The position numbers and the translations under genes are program-made. This document shows positions 27,030-36,984 of a stretch of 64,000 nucleotides of DNA, piece by piece. How positions within the stretch are numbered: position 1 is the first letter of the stretch; the number at the start of each line of letters is the position of its first letter. The stretch comes from Thalassoglobus sp. JC818 (lineage in GTDB: Bacteria; Planctomycetota; Planctomycetia; Planctomycetales; Planctomycetaceae). Location of the stretch: the NCBI RefSeq assembly GCF_040717535.1, contig NZ_JBFEFI010000001.1:496001-560000 (forward strand), given 5' to 3'. Under the pieces are notes generated by a model, which was given only the letters and a program-made list of their open reading frames with translations, did no database searches and was not told where the DNA came from.

Positions 27030-29044
27030 ACCGATGTCATGACTGGGGTTTGAGTGATAGTGGTGGCAGCAGTCTCTCGATCAGGCAGACATAGAACGGC
27101 CTCCAGCAAAAGCGCAATGATCATTGCGATCAGAAATGTTCTCCAGACTTCATTCGCGAGTGCAGACTGACTTCCAGCCTGATCGTCGATGATGACGTAA
27201 TTCAGCCCACTCAAGACCTGTTCGAGACTCTCTTCCGAGACGATCGCCCCGGTGTCCTCCGCCAGCGGTCGATTGATCGCCACCAGCGAATCCTTCGACT
27301 GATAGACTCCCGAATTAAATGGACGCTGAGAAACGAGAACTTCCGATGTCGAATCGTCGAGAGGAACCCAATCTGAGACGTCCTGAAAGCTCGTCGCACC
27401 AGCAATGAGGTTGCGAGAGGCTCCGAGGACCGCCGCGCCACTCGCCAGTGCCCGATGCGTCATGATGAAAAAGACGATGCCGTTGTCGGCCAGATTTGAA
27501 TGAGGAGACATCGGCAATGTTGTGCAGAAATAAGCCGCTCCTTGGGTCGTCACAACTCTCGACAACAGCGGAACACCGTCACCGAGTTGAGCCAGCATCG
27601 TGGATTCCACAGCTTCGAGGTCACAATATTTACGAACTACAATCTCTCCAACCGGCAGCGGAGTGCCGCTCATTGAGTTGGCGAGAAGATCAGAATCGGT
27701 CCGCCAGCGCTCGACAGAAAATCCGTCCACCTCCGACGACTCAATCCAATCTCCCCACTTTGCACCTAGAAATTCTGCATCGGTCGGGATTCCTGGTGGG
27801 AAGAAGATGACCGTTCGGCCCGACCGGACAAATGCCTCCAGTTGAGCAGCAATTGCCGCGTCGGGAAGGGGAGCTTGCCATAAGATCAAAGCTGTTTCAT
27901 CCCATGGAAGTGCTGCCGTTTCAGAAGATGACATCGTCACGGTTTCATACGTCAACGTGCGATCGACCGGAGTTTGCGCAGCGAGACGAAAGAGTTCCGT
28001 GTTGTCGGGATCATCAGAGACAATCACCGTTTGCTGAGTCGCGGGTTCCGCGTATGTCAATTCGTATGAGTTATCACCGGGATTGTCGTCGCCCGGGATT
28101 TCGAGTCGTCCCCAGCCTTCCTTGGATTCGCGATCAATCGGAATCGTATATCCGTTGCGAACCATCTCTGTGCCTGCGATCTCGACGTCCAGCGTTGACC
28201 TGGCTCCGTTGATGACGAAGCTGATCGGAACAGCTCGATCAATTTCTTCATTGGAGTCGCGGGTGAGCTTCAGGTCCATCACCAGTTCCGCACCGCCGGA
28301 CGTTTCACGTCGGTGAACGCCTGAAACACTGACAGCCAGATTCGATGGAGAGACTTCGGGATACGAGAGCAAGTAAAATCGGAGACCTTCTCGATCTGAC
28401 AGCTGAGAACGGATCGCTTCCCAGCGTCCTCCAGAGGGATCCCAGTCGTTTTGTCGAAGATCAGAACAGACCCAGATATCTGTGCGACCACTTTCATTGG
28501 CAATCACGTAGTCCGCCACGGACTGCAGTAGACTCGGAATATCACTCGCCATTGATGTCGGGCCGGTCTGAGGCAGATCAGCGAGATCGGCTGCTGATGT
28601 CAATTCGAGCGGTTCCAGACTTGTTGTTTCGAAAAGAATCAACCGGGAATCGCCGCCGGTCTCCGCAAGCAGTTGCGAGAGTTTCTCGAGAGCGGTTTCC
28701 CGTTTCGAGAGTGAGGTCCCCGGTCCTTTCTGTTCCATGCTGACGGAGCGATCGAGAACAATGATCGTCGTTTCCGGAGCACTCCCTGATGTCAGACCCA
28801 GCCATCCGCCAGCCATTGGCCGACTGACAGCGAATATCAATCCGGCAATCGCCAGCATGCGTGCAAGCATAATCAACAGATAGCGGAGCCGAGCAATGCC
28901 CTTCGACATGCGTTTCGCTTGCACCAGAAACATTGTCGCTGCCCAATGGATCGTCTTGTGTCGATTCTGATTGATCAAATGGATCAGAATCGGCAGCGCG
29001 ATCAGCGGGAGTGCAAACAAAATGTACGGCTGCAGGAATGTCAT
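27026..29044 (-). CDS. BatA-type VWA membrane protein
   Basis: A 672-residue protein beginning with the BatA N-terminal domain: FLQPYILFALPLIALPILIHLI (helix 1) and a second helix near residues 57-78, joined by a short basic loop (NQNRHKTIHWAATMFL). A VWA domain follows with the MIDAS sequence LDRSVSM, then a long beta-rich extracytoplasmic region and a C-terminal helix (FLIAMIIALLLEAVLCL). BatA/BatB-like proteins act with MoxR ATPases and DUF58 proteins; in Bacteroides they relate to aerotolerance, but the planctomycete role is not known. It lies between the DUF58 gene (75-base gap) and the VWA/GATase gene (four-base overlap). Confidence 0.9.
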   Translation of the reverse strand: MTFLQPYILFALPLIALPILIHLINQNRHKTIHWAATMFLVQAKRMSKGIARLRYLLIMLARMLAIAGLIFAVSRPMAGGWLGLTSGSAPETTIIVLDRSVSMEQKGPGTSLSKRETALEKLSQLLAETGGDSRLILFETTSLEPLELTSAADLADLPQTGPTSMASDIPSLLQSVADYVIANESGRTDIWVCSDLRQNDWDPSGGRWEAIRSQLSDREGLRFYLLSYPEVSPSNLAVSVSGVHRRETSGGAELVMDLKLTRDSNEEIDRAVPISFVINGARSTLDVEIAGTEMVRNGYTIPIDRESKEGWGRLEIPGDDNPGDNSYELTYAEPATQQTVIVSDDPDNTELFRLAAQTPVDRTLTYETVTMSSSETAALPWDETALILWQAPLPDAAIAAQLEAFVRSGRTVIFFPPGIPTDAEFLGAKWGDWIESSEVDGFSVERWRTDSDLLANSMSGTPLPVGEIVVRKYCDLEAVESTMLAQLGDGVPLLSRVVTTQGAAYFCTTLPMSPHSNLADNGIVFFIMTHRALASGAAVLGASRNLIAGATSFQDVSDWVPLDDSTSEVLVSQRPFNSGVYQSKDSLVAINRPLAEDTGAIVSEESLEQVLSGLNYVIIDDQAGSQSALANEVWRTFLIAMIIALLLEAVLCLPDRETAATTITQTPVMTSV

Positions 29045-29119
29045 AAAGTCGTCCGTCGAATCGACGCAGCTTCTCAGGCTTTAATTTCAATGGATGCACA
29101 CAAACTGCACGAGAATGTT

Positions 29120-30013
29120 TTAGAGCTTGCGAGCCAACAGGAACCGCACCAACACATCCGAGTAGTCTTCGGCAATCGTCACGCGATGGTAATCAATTGC
29201 GGAATCGCGAACGATGGTCGTCAAAGCCGAAAGGTAAGCCTGCACCGCCTGTCGGTACTGCTTGGCAATCGTCGTCGGATCGACCAGCATTGGAGCTGCT
29301 CCTTCCAGATCCTGAAAACGCATCGGACGATCAAACTGAAAATCTATCTCGTTCTGTTCGAGCAGGTGAAAGACAGCCACATCGTGCTTGCGGAATCGTA
29401 GATGCTGAAAAGCACTCTTCAGTGACTCCGGCTCCAAAAACAAATCTGAAATAATGACAACCAGCGCCCGCTGTGCAATTCGCTCCGCTGCCTGATGCAG
29501 AGCCTCAGCCAGTCCCGTCTCACCTTTGCCTTCAATTTCTCCTAACTCATCGAGAATGAATCGCAAATGCGCGCCGCTTCGCTTGGGAGGAATCTCACGG
29601 CGAAAGTCTTCTGCAGCACAATACAGACCGACTGCATCACCCTGACTCGAAGCGAGGTAAGCAAGCGTGCCGGCAAGTTTCCGTGCGTAGTCAATCTTCC
29701 GTTGACCGACTTCCTGGGTCCCGTCGATTCCAAAATTCATCGACCCGCTCACATCGACGATCAGGCACAGTCGTAGATTCGTGTCCGCTTCATATTCCTT
29801 AATGAAGAACCGATCGCTGCGCCCCCACGCTCGCCAGTCGAGTCGGCGTGTATCATCTCCGGGGACATATTTTCGGTACTCGGAAAACTCGAGGCTGGAA
29901 CCGCGCGTTGGACTCCGATGCCGACCGGAGACACTACCGATCATCGGCATGCGTGCATCGATCGGAAGTGCGGAAAGCCGGGAAATGACTTTGGGGTCGA
30001 TGAAATCTCGCAT
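29120..30013 (-). CDS. DUF58 domain protein
   Basis: A 297-residue soluble protein without a signal peptide. It matches DUF58: RGSSLEFSEYRKYVPGDDTRRLDWRAW is the family signature near residues 38-64, and LIVDVSGSMNF is a VWA-like MIDAS motif. ALVVIISDLFLEPE forms the next strand. DUF58 proteins accompany MoxR ATPases and are thought to be their adaptor or substrate-recruiting partner. It follows moxR by about 100 bases and precedes the BatA-like gene in the same direction. Confidence 0.93.
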   Translation of the reverse strand: MRDFIDPKVISRLSALPIDARMPMIGSVSGRHRSPTRGSSLEFSEYRKYVPGDDTRRLDWRAWGRSDRFFIKEYEADTNLRLCLIVDVSGSMNFGIDGTQEVGQRKIDYARKLAGTLAYLASSQGDAVGLYCAAEDFRREIPPKRSGAHLRFILDELGEIEGKGETGLAEALHQAAERIAQRALVVIISDLFLEPESLKSAFQHLRFRKHDVAVFHLLEQNEIDFQFDRPMRFQDLEGAAPMLVDPTTIAKQYRQAVQAYLSALTTIVRDSAIDYHRVTIAEDYSDVLVRFLLARKL

Positions 30014-30115
30014 TCAGATATTGCCAGTCAATCCGAGTAGTCACTGAAATGAAGGAAACGGGTCTCGTGTTCGCAAAGAGATTGCTCTAGTGGCAGCACT
30101 TTCGGCCCGGAGAAA

Positions 30116-31159
30116 TTAACTCCCGCGAGACTTGCCGCTGACTTCTGCGTTTAATCCTTCGACAAGTCTGCGAATCACGTCATTGCTTCGTATCCCTTCT
30201 GACTCGGCATTAAAGTTCGTCAGAATCCGGTGGGTTAATACCGGCTCAGCAACTGCTAACAAATCATCTAAGCGTGCCATGTAACTTCCATGAAGTGCCG
30301 CGTGTGATTTCGCTCCGAGAATGAGATACTGCACCGCCCGCGGACCAGCTCCCCACGCAACGAGAGGTTTCAACCAGTCGGGGGATTCGTCAACATTTGG
30401 TCGCGTTCGACGCACAAGATCGACAGCGTATTCGTAGATATGCTGTGGAACGGGAAGTCGACGCACGAGACTCTGGAACCTCAACACGGTCTCAGCATCC
30501 ATAATCTCCCCGAGTTGAGGAAGACTCGCCCCGGTCGTCGTTCGCGCGATTTCAATTTCCTCCGCACGACTGGGATAGTCGACGGTAATCAGAAACATGA
30601 ATCGATCAAGCTGCGCTTCGGGAAGCGGATAAGTTCCCTCTTGCTCAACTGGATTCTGCGTCGCCAGAACGAAGAAGGGGGGCGTCAACTCGTAAGGTCT
30701 TCCGACGACAGTCACGCGATGTTCTTGCATCGCTTCCAGCATCGCCGCTTGAGTCTTTGATGGAGCCCGGTTGATTTCATCCGCGAGCACGATGTTGGCA
30801 AACACCGGCCCTTTGACGAATTCAAACTCCCGGCGGCCATCGTGTGTTTCTTGAAGAATGTCCGTTCCGGTGATGTCCATCGGCATCAAATCCGGCGTGA
30901 ACTGAATTCGGCTGAACGACAAAGACATCGTTTCCGCAAGCCGACGGACCAACATCGTTTTCGCCAGCCCGGGAACCCCCATCAGCAGCGAGTGGCCCTG
31001 TGCAAACAGGCAGATCGCCAGTTGTTCGACAACTTTCTCCTGACCGACGATGACTCGTCCCAGCTCTTCCTTCAGCTCCTGATACCGCTTTCTCAGTTCA
31101 TCGATCGCACTGACATCATCCTCATGAAGTTCCTGAGTGGTCGCAGATTCCGGGTTCAT
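30116..31159 (-). CDS. moxR: MoxR-family AAA+ ATPase
   Basis: A 347-residue cytoplasmic AAA+ ATPase. ATG 31159 is chosen because AGGA stands five bases before it; an in-frame TTG at 31174 is possible but has no such site. Walker A is GVPGLAKTM, Walker B VLADEINRAP, sensor 1 FVLATQNPVEQEGTYPLPEAQLDRF, and the C-terminal lid contains the conserved GPRAVQYLI. MoxR proteins are chaperone-like ATPases that work with VWA-containing partners, here the DUF58, BatA-like and VWA/GATase proteins downstream. It is the first gene of that tight run. Confidence 0.94.
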   Translation of the reverse strand: MNPESATTQELHEDDVSAIDELRKRYQELKEELGRVIVGQEKVVEQLAICLFAQGHSLLMGVPGLAKTMLVRRLAETMSLSFSRIQFTPDLMPMDITGTDILQETHDGRREFEFVKGPVFANIVLADEINRAPSKTQAAMLEAMQEHRVTVVGRPYELTPPFFVLATQNPVEQEGTYPLPEAQLDRFMFLITVDYPSRAEEIEIARTTTGASLPQLGEIMDAETVLRFQSLVRRLPVPQHIYEYAVDLVRRTRPNVDESPDWLKPLVAWGAGPRAVQYLILGAKSHAALHGSYMARLDDLLAVAEPVLTHRILTNFNAESEGIRSNDVIRRLVEGLNAEVSGKSRGS

Positions 31160-31472
31160 TGCTATCCTAATCAAGAGTTGAGAGAAAGATGTCGACCGGG
31201 GTGTGAGTTGTCCGACGTGTCACTAATCAACGATTTCGTTTGTCTTCGATGGCGTTTTGATTGAAGCAGCCTGGTTTGTCAACTCACGGAAGATGCCTGC
31301 AGACATGAGATGGCATTGGAAATGAGTCAAATTTGCTGCTCGCAGGCGGGTGATTCATGAGTTGCAAATCGGTTCGCAGTTTCGTGCATTCTCGAGTGAA
31401 AATCTAACATAAACAGATTTCGTAAGAGTCTTAATGAATCGACAACTCTTTAAACACGACAAGACCTCTCAC
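31160..31472. other. Intergenic region upstream of moxR
   Basis: A 313-base stretch between the secreted helical protein gene and moxR, both on the minus strand. It is AT-richer than the genes and likely carries the moxR-arm promoter. No hairpin with T tract and no small gene is seen, so it is unclear whether the upstream gene reads through. Confidence 0.4.
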
Positions 31473-33002
31473 TTAACGTGGAATGACAAACTGAAACTGG
31501 CCCATATTTCGCATTTGAATTGACACGTAGTCTCCTTGAAACTGAAAGTGACCGCGGAGAGCTTCTAAGGCCTCCTCCTGTCGCTCGTTGAGAATTTCAT
31601 CCCATTGAGCCTCATCAATATTTGCAATGGGGACTGTCAGTAGAATCAGTTCTTGGATGTATGCCTGATTGGTCTTGAGTGTCCGAGGCATTCGGGCCAA
31701 CATCAGTTCGACGAGTTGCTGGAACTGGACTTCGGTCAACCAAAGTTCTCGATCAAGCAGCGAAACAAGATATTCAGCAGCTGCCCGTTCCAACATTGCC
31801 GATCGTTCTCGATCGATTTCGCTTGAGCCGTCGATACAGCGATCGAGGGAAGTGACCCAGAGTTGATGAGAATCAATTTCTGATGTTTCAGGAACCTGAA
31901 TGCTAAATCCAAAGTTGACGTTCGGATTCAGAGCAACGGTCTCCTCCCAACCCGCGACACTTGCTCGATGAGTTTTTTTCCATTTCTCCAGGATATAAAC
32001 AACACATCCCCGTCCCGCGACGTTAAGAACTCGCAGATCCTCTTCACTCAAGTCTCCGGTCGCTTCCCAGAATTCGATGCGAACGTTTATCGAGCGTTTC
32101 AGCCGCTTCTGCTGATGCTCGTGGAGCTCCTCGAGTTTCTTCTGCCAACCGTCAACGCCCTCATTGGCCATAAACGTGACATACTGTTCGTTCTGATTCC
32201 CGGATCGTGATCCCTGGACGAGATCACCAAACCGCTTCAGTTGAGCCGGACGAAAGACGTTGTCAGGCAAGCTGGAGAGCAGATTTTCGAGTGATTCATA
32301 CTCGATGTAATAATTCTGCGGATTGAGTGAGAAGAGCCTCGTTTCTCCCGGAACCATTTTGGGAATGAATTCCTGCCGAAACTCTTCTCGTTGATCAGCC
32401 GTCAGAAAGAGTTCTTCATCAATCTGATTGACGAGGTGTCCAATCAACGCATCTCTCAAACGCTCCTGTCGCTCAAGTAATGCGGTTTGAAACGTCCGCT
32501 GCTGGTCCTCGTCCAGCAGTGTCTTCATAAATTGAATCCAGTCGTAGCCGGTGGCCAGGTAGCCAGCACCGGACTTCCCAACGAATCGAATCGGAGCAAA
32601 ATCAGTCAACGGCTTCTGCGCATCTCTGGGGCCGGTCGACTTAACAAAGTTCTCCTGAGAAGTGGTGACGAGTTCGAGATGAAATTCGTCGAGCTTCTGT
32701 TTTTGTTCTGGCGTCAGCGTGACGACAGCATCGACCCACGTCGCAGCAGATTGGAGATAGTGTTCGAGCCGCTCTTTTCGATCTTCGATTTCTCCTTCAG
32801 GGATCGCCTGGGGAACATTTCCGGGAGCAACAAAGCGCATGGCAGGTTGACGTGGGCCGACGACTTCCTCGACAACGTCTTCGATGGCCTCCGCCAGTTG
32901 CTGGAAGAATCCGGGGCCCGCCGGTTCATCTGCGTACACCTGCCATGGCGATTGTGAAGCACCGATCACCAACACACCAACGGCCACCTGCACGTACCGC
33001 AT
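31473..33002 (-). CDS. Secreted helical protein with LTxxQ-like repeats
   Basis: A 509-residue protein from ATG 33002, preceded by AAGAGG; an in-frame ATG at 33026 would add eight residues. A signal peptide spans residues 1-25 (VAVGVLVIGASQ, then YADEP). The mature part is mainly helical and contains several copies of a motif like that of Spy/CpxP proteins: LTPEQKQKLDEFH, LTADQREEFRQEF, LSEEDLRVLN and LTEVQFQQLVELM. Repeats of ERQERLRDAL and ERQEEALEAL type surround them. No enzymatic motif is visible. In other bacteria LTxxQ proteins bind unfolded proteins or metals in the periplasm; that function here is inference. It sits between the two arms of the MoxR cluster, on the minus side. Confidence 0.7.
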   Translation of the reverse strand: MRYVQVAVGVLVIGASQSPWQVYADEPAGPGFFQQLAEAIEDVVEEVVGPRQPAMRFVAPGNVPQAIPEGEIEDRKERLEHYLQSAATWVDAVVTLTPEQKQKLDEFHLELVTTSQENFVKSTGPRDAQKPLTDFAPIRFVGKSGAGYLATGYDWIQFMKTLLDEDQQRTFQTALLERQERLRDALIGHLVNQIDEELFLTADQREEFRQEFIPKMVPGETRLFSLNPQNYYIEYESLENLLSSLPDNVFRPAQLKRFGDLVQGSRSGNQNEQYVTFMANEGVDGWQKKLEELHEHQQKRLKRSINVRIEFWEATGDLSEEDLRVLNVAGRGCVVYILEKWKKTHRASVAGWEETVALNPNVNFGFSIQVPETSEIDSHQLWVTSLDRCIDGSSEIDRERSAMLERAAAEYLVSLLDRELWLTEVQFQQLVELMLARMPRTLKTNQAYIQELILLTVPIANIDEAQWDEILNERQEEALEALRGHFQFQGDYVSIQMRNMGQFQFVIPR

Positions 33003-33646
33003 GTGATTGCCTCTTAAAAATGTCATTGCCTGTTACGAATGAACTCGAAACGGCAAGCTGAAGATCAAATTTTCCGTCTCCTCGGACGCGACTGGGAGTC
33101 GCTTGACCTCAACGTGTCGACTTCTGAGAAAGCTAGAATCCCTCCTGAGCCGACATGTCATGATTCTCTGCTCGGACTCTCCGCTTCGCAAGCGCCGTCT
33201 GAAGAGAGTCGCAATTTTCATCTTTCTTCTGGTGAGGATGATCGACTCACGATATATTCAACCAGAGTTTTTTGAGGGTTCTGTGCAACGTTTCTGTGGG
33301 TCACTACGTCTGAACCTTTCAGAAGTTGCAAAAAAATCTGCGGAACGAAGGAATTTTCTGTAATCGGTTTGCCCAGCTTTGTCGTACAGACTTTCGTCAA
33401 GCAGTTCATTTTTCGGAATGAGAGACCTCAACTCGGGGACATAAGCAAACTGGAAACAACAGGGTGCAAACGACTGGAGAAAGACAGCACGATCTATCGT
33501 CATCACTTTTCCCATCGGACCTAAATCGACCGCACCATGAGTTCCTCTGTTTGCAGCACCCCACGCGGAAGTGAGATTCGTACGACTTTCCTAACTCAAG
33601 GCAGGCACGGAATTCGAACCCGATACCTTACGAGGATGCAGTCTCG
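33003..33646. other. Divergent control region with tRNA-like antisense fragment
   Basis: A 640-base stretch separating the two arms of the cluster, with no convincing gene. Near its plus-side end (33602-33650), the minus strand reads like the 3' half of a tRNA: GGGTTCGAATTCC resembling a T arm and a seven-base loop with GCA, but with a mispaired stem, a T at the normally purine position 37 and no matching 5' half. ATTCGAACCCG (33612-33622) is repeated inverted as CGGGTTCGAAT (33710-33720), bracketing the start codon of the next gene. Confidence 0.45.
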
Positions 33647-36600
33647 ATGACAGGCCAAGAACACGGACTCCCCCCCAACACGACGCAGCGCCTCAGCGAT
33701 TTTCGTCAACGGGTTCGAATGATCAAAGTTGCCGAAGGCCTGTTGGCCGGGCTCTTTGGATTGATCCTGTCCTATCTTGCGGTCTTCGCTCTTGATCGTA
33801 TTTTCGACACCCCCGCCATCGTGCGAGGAACGATTCTCGTTCTCGGAAGCGTTGGGCTTGCGGTTTCGTTTCCATTCAAATGTCACCGCTGGTTGTGGGG
33901 CACTCGCAGAATGGAACAGGTTGCTGGCCTCGTTCGACACAACTTCCCAGCACTCGGAGATCAGTTGCTGGGGATCGTCGAACTTGCCCAAAGCGAGTCA
34001 GCGTCCACTGACAGTCGGACCTTGCGACAAGCAGCCATCGACCAAGTCGACGAAGTCATGCGCGACCGCGATCTCTCCGATGCAGTTCCCGAGCCTCGTC
34101 ATAAGTTCTGGATGAGAACGGCCGCAATTCCTGCAGCGCTGATGCTGCTTTGTCTAATCGTCGTCCCGGCTGCCGGAGCAAACGCACTCGGACGCTGGTT
34201 GGCTCCATGGAGCGACATCAAACGTTTCACGTTCGCTCAACTCGATACCCTCCCTGAAGAAATGGTCGTTCCGCTCGGAGAAGAGTTTCCGCTGACCGCC
34301 AAACTTTCTCCAACAACTCAATGGTCACCTGATCAGGGATCGATTCACACCGACGCTCTGCGAGAACAGGTTTCGACCAAACGCGAGGACGACCAATACG
34401 ACTTCACAGTCCCGCCGTTAACTTCGGAATCAGCTCTCAATCTGAGAATCGGTGATGCGCGTCACACGATCCAAATTCATCCGGAGCCCCGTCCGGAACT
34501 TAAGGAAATCCAGGCACTGGTGCATCTCCCGGATTATCTGAATTACTCCAAACCGCTTGAAATCGATGTGCGAGGCGGAGTGATTTCCGTCGTTGAGGGC
34601 TCCACTGCAGAATTCGTCGCGACGATCAATCGCGAACTTGAGTCCGCTCGCGTGAACGGGGAAGAAGCAAAGATTCAGTCGACTCAAATTCTTCCCAACA
34701 AATTTCACGTCGACTCGACTCAGACCGTTTCATTTGACTGGCAAGACACTTTGGGCCTCACAGCCAAAGATGATTTTCAGCTGCGAATGAATGCCGTCGA
34801 AGACTCCGCTCCGACCGTCGGATGTATGCAAATCGATCCCAATCAGGTCGTTCTTTCAACAGAGGTGATCAACTTCGAAGTCTCTGCAACAGACGACTTT
34901 GGATTGAAGATTCTCGGACTCGAGTGGTCCGGGATCATTGACCCGGTTCGGAACCCGAATCCCGATCGAGGTGAGAAGCCGGTTCTGCGCGGCGATTACG
35001 AATTGACTCGACTCAATGGAACAACAAGCTTCTGTGCTGAGACGGACAACATCACTCCGCAAACTCTGCAAGTTCGAGCTTACGCAGAGGACTTTCAGCC
35101 CGATGGAGAGCGAACGTACTCCGCTCCTTACATCTTGCATGTGATGACACCGCAGGATCACGCCATCTGGATTGCCAACCAGCTGCGAAGATGGGCCAGC
35201 CATGCGGATGACGTTTACGAAGAAGAAGTCCGCTTACACGATGAAAATCGCGCACTGCGCCGACTCGATAACGAATCGCTGCAGCAGTCAGCCACACAAA
35301 GCCGTATCCGTCGACAAGCTTCCGCTGAGAAAGCCAACGCGACGAAATTGAACGCCGTCACCGATGCGGGTGAACGACTCATCAACCAGGCGGTCAAGAA
35401 TCCTGAGATGCTCGTCGGTCATCTCGAACTCTTCGCAGAGACTCTCAAACAGATGAGAGAAATGGCCGACAAGCGAATGCCATCCATCGCTGACCTGCTA
35501 AACGAGTCGGCCAAAACCGTCGCGAAGCCTGCGACTCCCGGTTCGGAATCTCCTTCTCCAACCGCTCCTACGGCGGGTAACAACCGCAATCAAAAACCGG
35601 GTTCGGGAGAAGCGAGTGCTGAGGAAAAACCGGTCCCGAAAGCTCCATCGCTCTCAGACGTTGAACAAGGTTTCAATAAGGCGAATCAGGAAGAGCAGGG
35701 GGATGGTGAGCCCAAGCCGCCGAAGAAGGGAAGCACAGGCAAGCTGACGTTGCCTCAGACGACATTGATGGGCGGTCCCCAAGGAGAAAAGAAACCTCAA
35801 CAGCCCGGCCCGCAGCAGCAGATTGATCAAGCTGTCGAAGTGCAGGCGAAACTGATCGAAGACTTCAACAAGCTGCGCGAGCAGATGCAGGACATCCTCG
35901 ACGATCTCGAGAACAGCACCTTCGTCAAACGCTTCAAAGCAGCCTCGAGAAAACAACTTGAAATTGCCAAGAACCTCAATCGAACTCTCTTCAAGGGGTT
36001 CGGCGTCGAACAGAAGGAGTTGGACGACCGACAGTCCGAAACGATGGCCCTGATCGCTGAATCCGAAGTCACTCAAAGTGAGAATGCCTGGAACATTCAG
36101 ACTGACCTCGAAGCCTATTACGGCCGAAAACGGGACGACAAATTGCTCAGAATTCTGGACGAGATGAAAGAGCTCGACACAATTAAAAATCTGAATCAAC
36201 TCAGTGACCGCGTTCGAGATAACCTCGCCGGAGAATCGATCGTTCATGCCGAATTCTGGGCAGACACCTTCGACCGTTGGGGCGAAGAACTCGTCAGTGC
36301 CTCGAAGTGCGGACAATGCCAAGGTGGTCCAGCAGACAGTTTGCCTCCGGAAATTGTTCTGGAAGTGATGCGGATCATCGAAGCAGAAATGGACCTCCGG
36401 GAAGAAACTCGTTCCCTCGAACAATCTCGTGAAGCTGTTGCTGTCGACATCTATGATCAGCGCGCCAAGAAGCAATCCGAGACGCAAGACTCGATTCATG
36501 AACGTACTCAAACCGTCATGAACGACATTCGAGCCATACCTGACGGGGCCAAGAAATTCGGTAAGGAATTGTATCTCGTTTCAATGGCCAGCAACGCGAT

Positions 36601-36931
36601 GGCGGACGCGACGCAAATTCTCAGTGAACCGGACACCGGACCTGAAGCCATCGGAGCAGAAACGGAAGCAATTGAATGGCTCCTCCAGTCGAAACGCGCC
36701 AATCCCAATGGCGGAGGTGGTGGAGGTGGATCGACTCCCGGCGGAGGAGGTGGAGGAACAACATCCACCGCAGCTCTCGCTTTGATGGGGCCCGGACATG
36801 ATCCGAATGCGAAAGTTGAACAGCGTGAGGTCGAACAATCGAGCGGAGTCTCAGTCGAGAAACTTCCTGAAGAGTTCCGCGACGGCCTCGACGCATTCTT
36901 CCATGCCCTCGAAGGCCGCACTACGAATTAG
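33647..36931 (+). CDS. DUF4175-like large membrane protein
   Basis: A 1094-residue protein opening the plus arm. Transmembrane helices lie at about residues 33-50, 58-75 and 160-180; the rest is probably extracytoplasmic. After beta-rich segments (residues 190-500) there is a long helical, coiled-coil-prone region (about 510-960) with a Pro/Ser/Gly-rich linker in the middle. A CxxC pair (SKCGQCQGG) lies near residue 888. Two glycine runs (near residues 1025 and 1036) form a flexible hinge before a short C-terminal helix. The pattern matches the DUF4175-like proteins that accompany MoxR/DUF58/BatA clusters in planctomycetes. Function unknown. The start codon lies inside a tRNA-like antisense fragment. 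Confidence 0.75.
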   Translation: MTGQEHGLPPNTTQRLSDFRQRVRMIKVAEGLLAGLFGLILSYLAVFALDRIFDTPAIVRGTILVLGSVGLAVSFPFKCHRWLWGTRRMEQVAGLVRHNFPALGDQLLGIVELAQSESASTDSRTLRQAAIDQVDEVMRDRDLSDAVPEPRHKFWMRTAAIPAALMLLCLIVVPAAGANALGRWLAPWSDIKRFTFAQLDTLPEEMVVPLGEEFPLTAKLSPTTQWSPDQGSIHTDALREQVSTKREDDQYDFTVPPLTSESALNLRIGDARHTIQIHPEPRPELKEIQALVHLPDYLNYSKPLEIDVRGGVISVVEGSTAEFVATINRELESARVNGEEAKIQSTQILPNKFHVDSTQTVSFDWQDTLGLTAKDDFQLRMNAVEDSAPTVGCMQIDPNQVVLSTEVINFEVSATDDFGLKILGLEWSGIIDPVRNPNPDRGEKPVLRGDYELTRLNGTTSFCAETDNITPQTLQVRAYAEDFQPDGERTYSAPYILHVMTPQDHAIWIANQLRRWASHADDVYEEEVRLHDENRALRRLDNESLQQSATQSRIRRQASAEKANATKLNAVTDAGERLINQAVKNPEMLVGHLELFAETLKQMREMADKRMPSIADLLNESAKTVAKPATPGSESPSPTAPTAGNNRNQKPGSGEASAEEKPVPKAPSLSDVEQGFNKANQEEQGDGEPKPPKKGSTGKLTLPQTTLMGGPQGEKKPQQPGPQQQIDQAVEVQAKLIEDFNKLREQMQDILDDLENSTFVKRFKAASRKQLEIAKNLNRTLFKGFGVEQKELDDRQSETMALIAESEVTQSENAWNIQTDLEAYYGRKRDDKLLRILDEMKELDTIKNLNQLSDRVRDNLAGESIVHAEFWADTFDRWGEELVSASKCGQCQGGPADSLPPEIVLEVMRIIEAEMDLREETRSLEQSREAVAVDIYDQRAKKQSETQDSIHERTQTVMNDIRAIPDGAKKFGKELYLVSMASNAMADATQILSEPDTGPEAIGAETEAIEWLLQSKRANPNGGGGGGGSTPGGGGGGTTSTAALALMGPGHDPNAKVEQREVEQSSGVSVEKLPEEFRDGLDAFFHALEGRTTN

Positions 36932-36984
36932 CTTTCGACCGCTTTGACGTCACCCGAATTTCAGCGCATTGAAAGCCCCAATCA

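Noticed and set aside
33602-33650. A complete tRNA gene on the minus strand
   Set aside because: Only the 3' half is visible; the T stem is imperfect, base 37 is T, and no matching 5' acceptor half is found. Kept as a finding only.
36715-36760. Glycine-codon-rich repeat in the DUF4175-like gene as a possible tandem repeat element
   Set aside because: It is an in-frame Gly hinge; the repeats are short and imperfect, so no mobile or slipped repeat can be claimed.
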